A stretch of DNA of 64,000 nt from Croceivirga sp. (GCA_028284665.1 JANQRG010000022.1:27446-91445), one strand, 5' to 3'; shown: positions 1 through 10,523, counted from the first letter of the stretch. Notes: a model not told the origin generated them from the sequence alone. Made by a program: numbers and translations.

Positions 1-256
1 TTCAGTTAGTAAGATTACGCGGCTGTTAATAAAAGATTTTCTGAAGTTGGTGGGTGTGGGTATTGTAATTGGCCTTCCCGTTGCCTGGTATTTTACGGAC
101 AAATGGCTAACGAACTATGAATATCGTGTTGATATGCCTTGGTGGGCTTTTGGGTTAGCAGGAAGTTTAGTAATCGCAATAGCATTGTTAACGGTCAGTT
201 TTAAATCGATAAGTGCGGCTATGACCAACCCGGTCAAAAGCCTGCGGACGGAATAA
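1..256 (+). CDS. FtsX-family ABC permease, C-terminal end (gene cut by window edge)
   Basis: Only the last 84 codons are visible, in the frame starting at base 2 and ending with TAA at 254-256. They encode the end of a second FtsX domain: the final two membrane segments and the tail NPVKSLRTE, which is nearly identical to the tails of the following permeases. The protein would be an inner-membrane subunit of a MacB/LolCE-type ABC system. It is the first visible member of a tandem array and more copies may lie upstream of the window. The substrate cannot be told. Confidence 0.85.
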   Translation, partial: SVSKITRLLIKDFLKLVGVGIVIGLPVAWYFTDKWLTNYEYRVDMPWWAFGLAGSLVIAIALLTVSFKSISAAMTNPVKSLRTE

Positions 257-281
257 CCTCAACCATCAAAATAAGGAGATC

Positions 282-2642
282 ATGGTAAAGAACTATTTGA
301 AAATCGCCTGGAGAAATTTAATTAGGAATAAAAGCTTCTCACTATTAAATATTCTGGGCCTATCCATAGGTTTAGCGGTAACCGCTCTTATTTTGTTGTG
401 GGTAAGTTTTGAATTGGGCTTTAACCAATTCCATGAAAAAAAAGACCGGATTTACCAGGTATATAACAAATACACCGTGGATGGGGAAATCTGGACCTGG
501 AACTCTACGCCCAAGATCATGGCTTCAACGATCAAAAAAGACTATCCCGAAGTGGAGGAAGTCTCCCGATATTTCTATGAAAATGTCTTTTTGTTTAGTC
601 AGGGGGATAAGAACATTAAATCAAATGGAACGATAGTTGACCCGAGTTTCTTAAAGATTTTTAGTTTCCCCTTGGTAGAAGGAAACGTAGAAACCATTTT
701 TGAAGACGTAAACTCGCTGGTGGTTACAGAGACCTTTGCAAAAAAAATGTTCGGTGATGCACCCGCGGTGGGCCAGATAGTAAAAGTTGATAATACCGAC
801 AATTTCAAAGTAACCGGGATATTAAAAGATCTCCCGGGAAATACAGAATTCAACTTTGAATATCTAATACCATGGTCCTATTTAAAGCAAAAGGGGTACG
901 ATGATGAACACTGGGGCAATAACTCCATTGCCACCTATGTGCTTTTGAAAGAAAGCACGGATTACCAAACGTTTTCAGAAAAAATAAAACCCCATAGAAA
1001 GGCGTATGACAAGGGCACTCCGGATATGGTCACCTTTTTATACCCCTATACAAGATCACATCTATACTCAGAATTTGAAAATGGTGTGGAGATAGGAGGC
1101 CTGATTGATATTATTCGATTGTTCGGAGTCATTGCGATCATCGTTTTGATCATTGCATGCATTAACTTTATGAATCTAAGTACCGCCAGAAGTGAAAAAA
1201 GAGCAAAAGAAGTTGGGGTTCGAAAAGTAGTGGGCGCACGAAAAAAGGCATTGGTTTGGCAGTTTTTAGGAGAGTCCGTTCTCATCTCTTTTCTCGCCGC
1301 AATTGTTGCCTTAATTGTGGTAGTACTGGCACTTCCTTCATTTTCAGAATTAATTACTACGGAACTTACCATAGATTGGAAAAATCCATGGTTCTGGGGA
1401 ATTACTTTAGGTATTATCCTTTTTACCGGTTTCCTTGCCGGGAGTTATCCGGCATTGTATTTATCCGCCTTCAAGCCTTCGGCTGTTTTGAAGGGCACCT
1501 TTAAAAAAATCAACGCACTGGTTACCCCTAGAAAAGTTTTGGTTGTTATACAATTCTCCGTGGCGATCACCTTGATCATAGCTACCATAGTTGTTAAAAA
1601 GCAAATCAACAACGTTCAAAACCGTAAGCTCGGTTACAGCAAAGACTATTTGGTGTATGTTCAAATGGAAGGGGATGTTGAAAAAAACTATGCCAGCATA
1701 AGGTCGGAACTCTTGGAGGGTAGCATCGCCGCTTCTGTCTCAAAAACAAGTTCCCCCATCACCGAAAGCTGGAGCAATTCATGGCATTTTGAATGGAAAG
1801 GTAAAAGCCAGGAGGACAAAACCCTGGTGCATCGTTTGATAGCTGATGATGCCATTATAAAAACATTGGGGCTACGGCTTCTGGAGGGACGCGATTTTAA
1901 TCTCAAAAAGTACCCTACCGATTCTACCGCTGCCATTTTAAACCAATCCGCCGTAAAACTAATGGGATTCAAAAGCCCCCTTGGACAGACTATTAGGGAC
2001 AACGGTATTGATTGGCACATTGTAGGAGTGGTCGAAGATTTCGTATTCAACTCGCCATTTCAAAAAATCGAGCCCATGGTCATAGAAGGTGCCAAAGCCT
2101 GGTTTAACATGATTCACATTAAATACAACCCGCAAAATAGGTTGGCAGATAACTTAGCGGCAACGGAAGCTATTTTTAATAAATACAATCCAAACTACCC
2201 GTTTAACTATGAATTTGTGGATGAGGATTATGCCAAAAAATTTGCTGATGAGCAACGCATTGAAAAGTTGGCCAGTCTTTTTACCATCTTGACCATTTTG
2301 ATCTCCTGTTTGGGTCTGTTTGGACTGGCGAGCTACATGGCTCAAAACAGAATTAAAGAAATTGGTGTTCGTAAGGTATTGGGGGCATCGGTAAGCGGTA
2401 TTACTGCCCTTTTGTCTAAGGACTTTTTAAAGCTTGTAGGGATAGCACTTTTGATTTCCATACCCATCTCATGGTACGCCATGAACCAATGGCTACGGGA
2501 ATATGCCTATAAAATTGAACTTTCCTGGTGGATTTTCGCCATTGCCGGTCTTTTGGCTTTAGGTATTGCATTCGTAACAGTGAGCTATCAAGCGATCAAG
2601 GCGGCAAAATCGAACCCGGTCAAAAGCTTACGGACAGAATAG
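282..2642 (+). CDS. MacB/FtsX-family ABC transporter permease, array copy 2
   Basis: This 786-residue inner-membrane permease begins with the array signature MVKNYLKIAWRNL. It has TM1 at about 20-42, a periplasmic MacB-type core domain to about 275, and a first FtsX domain with three or four TMs and the cytoplasmic motif EVGVRKVVGA (around 310). A second periplasmic domain (about 450-660) and a second FtsX domain with EIGVRKVLGAS (around 695) follow, and the tail is NPVKSLRTE. A single chain thus carries the two halves that MacB forms as a dimer. It has AAGGAG at 273-278 just before the ATG. It sits 25 bp after the previous permease and presumably uses the ATPase at 17969. Family assignment is firm; substrate is unknown. 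Confidence 0.93.
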   Translation: MVKNYLKIAWRNLIRNKSFSLLNILGLSIGLAVTALILLWVSFELGFNQFHEKKDRIYQVYNKYTVDGEIWTWNSTPKIMASTIKKDYPEVEEVSRYFYENVFLFSQGDKNIKSNGTIVDPSFLKIFSFPLVEGNVETIFEDVNSLVVTETFAKKMFGDAPAVGQIVKVDNTDNFKVTGILKDLPGNTEFNFEYLIPWSYLKQKGYDDEHWGNNSIATYVLLKESTDYQTFSEKIKPHRKAYDKGTPDMVTFLYPYTRSHLYSEFENGVEIGGLIDIIRLFGVIAIIVLIIACINFMNLSTARSEKRAKEVGVRKVVGARKKALVWQFLGESVLISFLAAIVALIVVVLALPSFSELITTELTIDWKNPWFWGITLGIILFTGFLAGSYPALYLSAFKPSAVLKGTFKKINALVTPRKVLVVIQFSVAITLIIATIVVKKQINNVQNRKLGYSKDYLVYVQMEGDVEKNYASIRSELLEGSIAASVSKTSSPITESWSNSWHFEWKGKSQEDKTLVHRLIADDAIIKTLGLRLLEGRDFNLKKYPTDSTAAILNQSAVKLMGFKSPLGQTIRDNGIDWHIVGVVEDFVFNSPFQKIEPMVIEGAKAWFNMIHIKYNPQNRLADNLAATEAIFNKYNPNYPFNYEFVDEDYAKKFADEQRIEKLASLFTILTILISCLGLFGLASYMAQNRIKEIGVRKVLGASVSGITALLSKDFLKLVGIALLISIPISWYAMNQWLREYAYKIELSWWIFAIAGLLALGIAFVTVSYQAIKAAKSNPVKSLRTE

Positions 2643-2762
2643 GTTCATCCAGCCCATCTTTGATGAATAGCTCCTTACAAGGAGCAGTTGTAGAATAATG
2701 CTAAAGTACTTTCCTTCTTGTGCTTTAAATTTGAAAAGCCAGGGGAAGACCAAAAAAAGATC

Positions 2763-5138
2763 ATGTTTAAAAACTATCTGAAAATCGCATGGCGAAATCT
2801 AAAGAATAACCCGCTCTTTTCAACAATCAATATTTTCGGGCTTTCTTTAGGCGTGGCCATAGCCTTAGTGCTTTTTGTTTTTGTGCGGCATGAACTGGGC
2901 TTTGACCAACAACTTAATACTACCGTTCCAGTATACCGGGTAGTATTGCATACGACTGAGGCCTCTTATGAAGAGGTTTGGGCAAACGTCCCTCCTGTAT
3001 TGGCACCAACACTAAAAAATGAACTTCCCGGTGTAAAGTTTGCAAGCCGTATCTTAAAAAACGGCTTCGGAGAAAATGCATATATACATGTGGGTAATAC
3101 CAATTATGTGGAGGATGAACTGTACTGGTGTGACCCGGAAATAGTTGACATCTTACAAATTCAATTGCTAAGAGGTAACTCAAATGAGCTACATCGGCCA
3201 AATACTATTGCACTCTCGCAGTATGCCGCAGAACGATATTTTGGTACTATTGACCCCCTTGGAAAGCGTTTAAAAGTGGACAACAGGACCGAACTTGAGG
3301 TTGTCGCAGTTTATAAAAATCAACCGCAAAATAGCAGTTATCGTTTTAACGCTATTGGATCTTTTAATACGACGCCGTTTTCGCGAAACCCGGGCTGGGG
3401 TAACGCCAGCTTTGAAACTCTGGTAGGCTTTGAGAAAGCGATTTCTCCTATTGCTGTGGCAGAACAGCTTCAAAAGATTTTGGATAAACACGTACCGAAA
3501 GAAGAGCAATGGTACTCCTTCTCCCTGCAACCCTTCGAAAAAATACACCTTTACTCAGCAGGGTTCTCTGACTCTTACGCTGCCCGAATAGGTGACATTC
3601 GCGAAATTATCAACCTGTCGCTTTTGGCTATCGTCATCTTGTGCATTGCTTGTATCAATTATATGAATCTTACCACTGCCCGCTCCCAAAAACGTTCCAA
3701 AGAAATTGGAATAAACAAAACCCTGGGAGCAAATAAGAGCGCGCTTGTTGCTCAATTTTACATTGAAACCGCAGTGATTACCGTTATCTCAATAGGTATA
3801 GGAGGATGTTTTGCAGTATTGGCACTACCCTGGTTCAATCATCTTACGGGTCAACATCTGGAACAAGCACTGCTGTTTAACGGCGCATCCCTTTTTGCGT
3901 TAAGTATCCTTTGGATTATCTTAACCCTTGTAGCCGGTTCGTATCCTGCGTTGTACTTATCTCGTTTTTCCCCCAGATCTGTGCTTTCGCCTTCCCAAAA
4001 ACAAAGTGGTGGTGCGCTAATAGTGCGGAAAGGCCTGGTAATCCTCCAGTTTACGGCCTCAGCCATTCTTATTGTTTGTGTAACGATTGTATATCAGCAA
4101 CTCGGATTCATTAAGAACAAAAACCTGGGTTTTGAATCTGAGAATGTTATTGCCATTTCAACAGCCAGCATTAAAGATCAAAAACAATTTAAAGCCCTTA
4201 AAAGCCAATTCGAAAACCTGGGGCAGATCACTTCAGTTGCACTGGCACAAGGATTTCCCGGAATGGGTGTTAGTTTGAATTCCCTTTATAAAAATGAGAA
4301 TGATACTAAAGGACTCGATATTCATACCAATATGGCCGATTCAGAAATAATTGATGTTTTGGACCTAAAACTTCTGGCCGGCAAATCACTAGCAAACATA
4401 AAGCACGAAAACGATACTACCCTTCAGGTAGTTGTAAACAAGAAAGCAATCGCCTATTTAGGCTACAGTCCTGAAGAAGCCATCAATAAAGAGATAATGA
4501 TCAATAGAAAACATACCATTGTAGGTGTTGTTGATGACTTCAATTTTGCCTCTTTACATGCTCCTATAGGGGCCTATGCTTTTACTAGTAGCAAAAGAGA
4601 ACCCAAGTCATATCTTTTGGTGCGCTTTAAGGGTTTTTCACCAGAGCTTTTAACCCTCATGGAAACCGTATTTAATCGTGTGGCTCCTGATGCAGTATTT
4701 GATTACTCCTTCTTACATAATAACATAGAAAAGCTGTATGAAAAAGAACAAAAAATTGCCAATACGGGTATCTTCTTCTGTATACTAGCTATTGTAATAG
4801 CTTGTTTAGGACTCTTTGGCCTGGCCGCCTTTATGACAGAACGAAGAAGAAAGGAAATAAGCATTCGCAAAGTTCTTGGGGCCACGATAACCAATATCAT
4901 AAAAATAATCTCCATAGATTTTGTAAAACTGGTTCTGATTGCCTTGCTAATTGCCTTCCCTATGGCGTTCTGGCTCATGGACAACTGGCTGCAAAATTAT
5001 GCGTACAGCATTCATATAAGCTGGTTTGTATTTGCTTTTTCTGCATTACTTGTCTTTGGTATAGCATTGGCCACAGTTGGTTTGCAGGCGGTAAGGGCCG
5101 CTATTGCCAACCCTGTTAAAAGTTTACAGGCAGACTAA
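2763..5138 (+). CDS. MacB/FtsX-family ABC transporter permease, array copy 3
   Basis: This is a 791-residue permease of the same two-times (MacB core plus FtsX) design. The start at 2763 gives the conserved opening MFKNYLKIAWRNL. An upstream in-frame ATG at 2718 would add 15 residues that no other array member has, so it is rejected. Coupling-helix motifs are EIGINKTLGAN (around 310) and EISIRKVLGAT (around 697); the tail is NPVKSLQAD, a variant of the usual SLRTE. A 120-bp gap separates it from the previous gene, wider than most gaps in the array, so it may have its own promoter. Periplasmic parts diverge strongly from its neighbours while the membrane motifs are kept. Confidence 0.92.
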   Translation: MFKNYLKIAWRNLKNNPLFSTINIFGLSLGVAIALVLFVFVRHELGFDQQLNTTVPVYRVVLHTTEASYEEVWANVPPVLAPTLKNELPGVKFASRILKNGFGENAYIHVGNTNYVEDELYWCDPEIVDILQIQLLRGNSNELHRPNTIALSQYAAERYFGTIDPLGKRLKVDNRTELEVVAVYKNQPQNSSYRFNAIGSFNTTPFSRNPGWGNASFETLVGFEKAISPIAVAEQLQKILDKHVPKEEQWYSFSLQPFEKIHLYSAGFSDSYAARIGDIREIINLSLLAIVILCIACINYMNLTTARSQKRSKEIGINKTLGANKSALVAQFYIETAVITVISIGIGGCFAVLALPWFNHLTGQHLEQALLFNGASLFALSILWIILTLVAGSYPALYLSRFSPRSVLSPSQKQSGGALIVRKGLVILQFTASAILIVCVTIVYQQLGFIKNKNLGFESENVIAISTASIKDQKQFKALKSQFENLGQITSVALAQGFPGMGVSLNSLYKNENDTKGLDIHTNMADSEIIDVLDLKLLAGKSLANIKHENDTTLQVVVNKKAIAYLGYSPEEAINKEIMINRKHTIVGVVDDFNFASLHAPIGAYAFTSSKREPKSYLLVRFKGFSPELLTLMETVFNRVAPDAVFDYSFLHNNIEKLYEKEQKIANTGIFFCILAIVIACLGLFGLAAFMTERRRKEISIRKVLGATITNIIKIISIDFVKLVLIALLIAFPMAFWLMDNWLQNYAYSIHISWFVFAFSALLVFGIALATVGLQAVRAAIANPVKSLQAD

Positions 5139-5321
5139 TTGCAAAGCATCTTTATCCAAGTGTAAACATATTATACAGATTTTGTCAAAATATTTGACAT
5201 TTTAAGAGGTGCTTTGATCATAAGCTGTTGTATATCATTTCTTTACATTTTGGCATGATAATCGAACTGCTTTTTTAAAGCTTAGTGGCTAATAACAGCA
5301 AATACCAAAGCAACGGCCATC
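5139..5321. other. AT-rich gap between permease copy 3 and the remnant
   Basis: No coding frame is supported here. The stretch is AT-rich and shows no clear promoter or hairpin. Together with the remnant it forms the longest interruption of the array (5139-5662) and probably marks an old deletion. Confidence 0.4.
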
Positions 5322-5637
5322 ATGTTCAAAAACCAGCAGTTCGTTTTTTTAAATTTCCTCAGCTTTAATGTAAGCTTTTCCAGCATTTTTGCCGTACCAT
5401 CTTCGGTTCTTTCCTACTATACCACCGGTAAACACCTTATCAAAATACTTTGCCGCTTTAATCCTGTTCTTCATGGCCCGGTATTTACTGAAGGCTCGCT
5501 TGAGCACCTTTACGCACAGTATCTCTATGGAAGATCGGATGTTTGCATTGATAGGGCTTGTCCTTCTCATTACAGTATTTATCCCTCGCCTTCAAGCGGT
5601 AAAATCGAACCCAGTCAAAAATCTTCGGACAGAATAA
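5322..5637 (+). pseudogene. Decayed FtsX permease remnant (ends preserved, middle lost)
   Basis: The 3' end (roughly 5490-5637) encodes one membrane segment followed by LQAVKSNPVKNLRTE and TAA, clearly the C-terminus of an array permease. The ATG at 5322 opens with MFKN, the array start, but the following codons do not resemble a permease and the frame changes before the tail. About 700 codons are missing. The simplest reading is a deleted array copy. The middle part (5350-5490) has no recognisable origin. A minus-strand ORF here is lysine-rich and was not accepted as a gene. Confidence 0.6.
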
Positions 5638-5662
5638 CATCATTAATCAAAACAAAGAGATC

Positions 5663-8059
5663 ATGGTAAAGAGCTATTTAAAAATCGCCTGGCGGAGTCT
5701 AAAAAAGAACAAGCTGTTTTCTTTCATCAATATCGGGGGGCTGGCCATTGGGATGGCCGTAGCACTTTTGATTGGACTTTGGGTAGCCGACGAGGTTACC
5801 TACAACCAGTATTTTGAAAGCAAAGATCAAATTGCCCAGGTGTATCAAAATAGGACAAGAAATGGCAACGTAGAAACCGGAAATGCTATTCCGAGACCCT
5901 TGGAATTTGTACTTCGAGAACAATACGGGAACCTTTTCAACCATATTGTAATGGCTTCCTGGGAATGGACACAAAGCCTTGCTTACGAAGAAAAGGTTAT
6001 TTCAAGTGTTGGGAATTTCATGCAGGCCGGAATCACGGAGATGCTGGATCTTAAAATGGTGCATGGGCAGCAAAATGGCCTTCAGGATATCGACGCCATA
6101 ATGTTGGACCGATCCACAGCCCTTGCCCTATTCGGATCAGAAAATCCGATAGGAAAAGTAGTTCGTGTGAACAACGAGTTAGATGCTACTGTAACCGGAG
6201 TATATGAGGATATTCCTTACAACAACTCCTTCCACGGACTGGGATTTTTAGTCCCATGGAAACGATACGTGTCCTGGCGTGAATGGGTTTCGGAGGCAAG
6301 AGACGATTGGAATAACAACTCGTTTCAGATGTTGGTACAACTTGCTGATAATGTGACTATGGATGGGGTAACCACCAAAATCAAAGATGCTAAGAAAAAC
6401 CAACTTTCTGAAACACAAAGTAATCCGGAGGTTTTCTTATTTCCCATGGAGGATTGGTATCTGCGAAATAATTTTGAAGAGGGCCGTCAGGCAGGGGGGC
6501 GTATAACCTATGTAAGACTGTTTGCTATAATTGGGATCCTTGTGCTGGTTCTTGCATGTATCAATTTCATGAATTTGAGTACTGCACGGTCTGAAAGAAG
6601 GGCCAAAGAAGTAGGGCTACGTAAAACTATCGGTTCTAATAGGGGACATCTGATCAATCAGTTTCTGGGAGAGTCTTTTTTGGTAACCCTACTATCCTTC
6701 CTGATAGCGCTGGTTCTAGTGCTGTTTTTCCTGGAGGATTTTAACGCCTTGGTACGTAAAGAAATACAGTTTCCATGGAACAAAGCGCTGTTTTGGATAG
6801 CTTCGGCGCTATTTGTTGGCATTACCGCTTTAGTATCCGGAAGCTATCCGGCACTATATCTTTCCTCTTTTAAACCTGTAGAAGCATTAAAAGGCACGCT
6901 CTCGTTCGGGCGGTTTTCTATGCTTCCCCGAAAGGTATTGGTAGTGGTCCAATTTACAGCCTCAGTTGCTTTTATCATCGGAACCTTAGTGGTGCTGCAA
7001 CAAATCCGTTTTGCAAAGAACCGACCCATTGGCTACGATAAAGAAGGACTTATTCAAATTCCTGCCACAGGCCAGGAATTTGCCCTAAAAAGAGATATTG
7101 TGCGAAGCGACTTAATCGCGTCGGGAGCAGTTACCGAAATGTCCACTTCCAGCGCGCCAACAACCGAAATATGGTCACGCACCGGTGGTTTTACCTGGGA
7201 CGGGAAGCCTGATGATTTTCAGGTGAGTTTGGCATTTACCCTTGTATCTCCGGAATATGCGAGATCATTGGATTTAGACATTATCATGGGAAGAGATTTC
7301 TCCAGAGAAATGGCTACGGATTCCAATACGGTGCTAATCAATAAAGCAGCGATGAACTATATGGGTTTCACCAATCCGATAGGGAAGTATCTAAGGGACT
7401 CGAATGGCGAAGACCCGGATCCTCCTTTGAAAATTATTGGGGTAATAGAAGATGTGGTCGTACAATCACCTTTTGAACCGGTAATGCAAGGTGTGTATGC
7501 CTTTGATAGATTTGGTGTTGCCAATTTTTACAATCTTCGGCTAAACCCACAAAAAGGTGTGGAACAGAGTCTGGCCATAGTTGAGACAATATACAAACAG
7601 CATTTCCCTCAGTTGCCTTTTGACTATCAATTTGTGGATGATCAGTACGCGATCAAGTTCCAATCTGAGGAGCGTATTGCCGATCTTGCTGGTGTTTTTA
7701 CAGCACTTGCCATTTTTATCAGCTGCCTGGGTCTTTTGGGGCTTACCGCTTATGTAGCCGAACGACGTACAAAAGAAATTGGAGTGCGAAAGGTATTGGG
7801 AGCCACTGTTATGAGTGTATGGAAACTATTGTCTAAAGACTTTTTGGCGCTGATCTTAATTGCCTGTTTCGTTGCCGTTCCTATTGCATTTTATGTAATG
7901 GAAGGATGGTTAGAGAACTATGATTATAGGATTAACCTGAGCTGGCCCATTTTTGCTACAGCCATCTTTGGAGCATTATTACTAACGATAATTACGGTAA
8001 GCCTGCAGGCCGTTAAAGCTGCCCGCACCAATCCGGTCCAAAGTCTGCGAACGGAATAA
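5663..8059 (+). CDS. MacB/FtsX-family ABC transporter permease, array copy 4
   Basis: This is a 798-residue permease with MVKSYLKIAWRSL at the start, TM1 at about 20-42, first periplasmic domain to about 280, motif EVGLRKTIGSN (around 313), second periplasmic domain about 460-670, motif EIGVRKVLGAT (around 705) and tail NPVQSLRTE. The 60 bases around its start closely match those around the start of array copy 2, including the end of the preceding gene, the spacer and GAGATCATGGTAAAGA. This is direct evidence that these copies arose by tandem duplication. Inner-membrane ABC subunit; substrate unknown. Confidence 0.93.
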   Translation: MVKSYLKIAWRSLKKNKLFSFINIGGLAIGMAVALLIGLWVADEVTYNQYFESKDQIAQVYQNRTRNGNVETGNAIPRPLEFVLREQYGNLFNHIVMASWEWTQSLAYEEKVISSVGNFMQAGITEMLDLKMVHGQQNGLQDIDAIMLDRSTALALFGSENPIGKVVRVNNELDATVTGVYEDIPYNNSFHGLGFLVPWKRYVSWREWVSEARDDWNNNSFQMLVQLADNVTMDGVTTKIKDAKKNQLSETQSNPEVFLFPMEDWYLRNNFEEGRQAGGRITYVRLFAIIGILVLVLACINFMNLSTARSERRAKEVGLRKTIGSNRGHLINQFLGESFLVTLLSFLIALVLVLFFLEDFNALVRKEIQFPWNKALFWIASALFVGITALVSGSYPALYLSSFKPVEALKGTLSFGRFSMLPRKVLVVVQFTASVAFIIGTLVVLQQIRFAKNRPIGYDKEGLIQIPATGQEFALKRDIVRSDLIASGAVTEMSTSSAPTTEIWSRTGGFTWDGKPDDFQVSLAFTLVSPEYARSLDLDIIMGRDFSREMATDSNTVLINKAAMNYMGFTNPIGKYLRDSNGEDPDPPLKIIGVIEDVVVQSPFEPVMQGVYAFDRFGVANFYNLRLNPQKGVEQSLAIVETIYKQHFPQLPFDYQFVDDQYAIKFQSEERIADLAGVFTALAIFISCLGLLGLTAYVAERRTKEIGVRKVLGATVMSVWKLLSKDFLALILIACFVAVPIAFYVMEGWLENYDYRINLSWPIFATAIFGALLLTIITVSLQAVKAARTNPVQSLRTE

Positions 8060-8108
8060 TTTAGTATTCAAAAGGGTTGCCCAAATTAACTTATGAAAAA
8101 CGAAAATC

Positions 8109-10523
8109 ATGTTTAAGAGCTATCTAAAAATTGCACTGCGAACCCTTTGGAAAAATCGACTTTTCACCATATTGGGAATTGTGGGTCTGTCAGTAGCCTT
8201 TGGAATTGCGATATTACTCACAATGGATTCCCTTCATGAGCTTTCGTTTGATAAATTCCATACGAATCGGGATAATATCTATCAAGTCTATATTAAATGG
8301 CAGACTCCAAACGGTATGGAAGCCGGGATTAGTCAGCCTACACCATTTGCTGAAACATTGCAGTCGGAAGTTTCCGGGGTGGCTAAAATTACGCGCCACG
8401 TTGAAGAAGAGGCATTGACCTTTTATAAGGAAAAAGAAATCAATTTGGATGCGCTTTATGTTGATGACGCTTTTTTTTCCATGTTCAGTTTTCCCGTAGT
8501 ACAGGGTAGTAAAAGGAATCCTTTGGATGATCTCTCTTCGGCGGTAATTACGGAAACAACGGCACAGAAATTATTTGGTGAAGAAAATCCAATAGGCAAG
8601 ACGATAAACATTCAAATTAACGGCAAAAAGGAACCCTTCATGGTAGGAGCGATTTCCATTGATCCCCCGCAGGAAAGTTCCATAGAGTATGAAATAGCAC
8701 TGCGATTCGAAAAAAATCCTGAGTACGCCGAAACCAAGGAACGCTGGAACGCGCAATACCACGAAGTATTCTTGCAGTTGGAAAAAGAAGTTTCAGCTGA
8801 GGTTTTTGAAAAAAAGAGTCAAGCCTTTACCAATCTTCACTATGAAGGGTCGATTCAAAATCTGAAACGTGATGGCGCCTTACCGAACAAGGATGGTAAT
8901 TATCTTCAGCTTGGTCTGGTCCCTCTTTCAGACATAAACTTTACAAGCTATGCAAAAGGGTTTGCCGAAACGAGTCGCAGTTCGGTATACCTTGTTTTGG
9001 GTCTTGCCTTTCTTATCTTGTTCATTGCTTGTGTCAATTTTATCAATATGAGCGTTGCAAAGAGTTCGCAACGCCTTCGAGAGATTGGTATGCGAAAGAC
9101 CCTGGGAGCAGAGAAAAGGCAGCTTTTCATACAATTCTGGGGAGAAAGCCTAATCATTTTCTTGGTTTCGATAGGCATCGGTATTTTGTTAAGTCTATTG
9201 CTACAAGAAAGCTTTCAGACCCTATTTCGCTCTAGTGCTTCTGTAACTATTTTGCTTTCCTCAGAAGTACTGCTTGCCGCAGTATTGTTGGTGGTGGTCA
9301 TAACACTTCTTGTTGGAGGATATCCCGCCTTACAAATAAGTCGTCTAACTACTGTACAATCGTTAAAAGGTAAATTGGAAAGTAATGGTAAAAACCGTTT
9401 ACGAGACGGGTTGATCGTTGTTCAATTTGCCATTGCCATAGTATTGATCAGTGGCACTTTTATCTTAAAAGGACAGATCGATTATATGCGAAATAAAGAT
9501 TTGGGCTATAACAAAGAGCAGGTACTTTCTTTTCCTTTAACCGGAAAGAGAGACAGCTACAGCGCAGTCAAATTGCTTCGCAATGAACTTGCCGGGAAGC
9601 CCGATATTTTGGATATAACCGCGTCCAGTAATAACCTGGGAAGGGGGAAGGATGGTAGTCAGTATTCCAGTGTCTGGGGATTCGATTACAAAGAACAAGG
9701 GGTTCGGACAAATACGCTGACCGTGGACTATGATTATATCAAAACCCTTGGTTTGGAGCTTTTACAGGGAAGAAGTTTTGATAGTTCAAGGAAAAGCGAT
9801 GAGCTATCGGCGATCATTAATGAAAGCATGGCGAGACAACTTAGAGAGGATAATGTATTGGGTGCTCAACTTCCCGCATCGGATAGCCTGAACTATACGG
9901 TTATCGGAGTGGTTAAGGACTATAATTTCCAGGATATTTCGAAGGCTATTGAACCGCTCACCTTATTGCTTAACAGAGAAGAAGGGTTATTGTATGCTTA
10001 TGTTAAAGTGGCTTCATCCAACATGGCGAATTCGGTCAATGCCATAGAGGCTGCCTACAAAAAAATAGAACCGAATGCAGAATTTTTAGGTTCTTTTTTA
10101 GATGAGAACGTTGACCGGACTTTTAGACGGGAAAAAACCCTGGCCGCCCTTATTACAAGCGGATCAGTAATTGCCATCCTCTTGAGCTGTATTGGTCTGT
10201 TTGCCATGTCCATGCTAATAACAGCACAGCGTACCAAGGAGATAGGTATTCGAAAGGTAATAGGTGCCAGTGTGGCTTCGGTAACCTATTTATTGACCAA
10301 AGACTTTCTGAAATTGGTCCTTATTGCCTTTGTAATTGCCGCTCCTATTGCATGGTGGTTTGGCCATAACTGGCTTCAAAACTACGCAAATCGGGTTGAG
10401 TTGAACTGGTACTTTTTTGCTTTTTCCGGTGTGTTGGCCCTTGTTATAGCTGTGTTGACCATAGGCTTAAGAACTATAAAATCGGCTTTGGCCAATCCAG
10501 TGGAAAGCCTTAGAACGGAATAA
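8109..10523 (+). CDS. MacB/FtsX-family ABC transporter permease, array copy 5
   Basis: This 804-residue permease starts MFKSYLKIALRTL and has the duplicated MacB-core/FtsX plan. Motifs are EIGMRKTLGAE (around 322) and EIGIRKVIGAS (around 712), and the tail is NPVESLRTE. It lies 49 bp after copy 4 and only 10 bp before copy 6, so copies 5 and 6 are almost certainly cotranscribed. The periplasmic domains are charged and clearly different from the other copies, as expected if this part meets ligand or partner. No catalytic residues are expected; ATP hydrolysis must come from a separate ATPase. Confidence 0.93.
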   Translation: MFKSYLKIALRTLWKNRLFTILGIVGLSVAFGIAILLTMDSLHELSFDKFHTNRDNIYQVYIKWQTPNGMEAGISQPTPFAETLQSEVSGVAKITRHVEEEALTFYKEKEINLDALYVDDAFFSMFSFPVVQGSKRNPLDDLSSAVITETTAQKLFGEENPIGKTINIQINGKKEPFMVGAISIDPPQESSIEYEIALRFEKNPEYAETKERWNAQYHEVFLQLEKEVSAEVFEKKSQAFTNLHYEGSIQNLKRDGALPNKDGNYLQLGLVPLSDINFTSYAKGFAETSRSSVYLVLGLAFLILFIACVNFINMSVAKSSQRLREIGMRKTLGAEKRQLFIQFWGESLIIFLVSIGIGILLSLLLQESFQTLFRSSASVTILLSSEVLLAAVLLVVVITLLVGGYPALQISRLTTVQSLKGKLESNGKNRLRDGLIVVQFAIAIVLISGTFILKGQIDYMRNKDLGYNKEQVLSFPLTGKRDSYSAVKLLRNELAGKPDILDITASSNNLGRGKDGSQYSSVWGFDYKEQGVRTNTLTVDYDYIKTLGLELLQGRSFDSSRKSDELSAIINESMARQLREDNVLGAQLPASDSLNYTVIGVVKDYNFQDISKAIEPLTLLLNREEGLLYAYVKVASSNMANSVNAIEAAYKKIEPNAEFLGSFLDENVDRTFRREKTLAALITSGSVIAILLSCIGLFAMSMLITAQRTKEIGIRKVIGASVASVTYLLTKDFLKLVLIAFVIAAPIAWWFGHNWLQNYANRVELNWYFFAFSGVLALVIAVLTIGLRTIKSALANPVESLRTE

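Noticed and set aside
5349..5570. Minus-strand lysine-rich ORF of 73 codons in the permease remnant
   Set aside because: No recognisable domain, overlaps the remnant tail, and no start signal; better explained as the reverse of decayed permease DNA.
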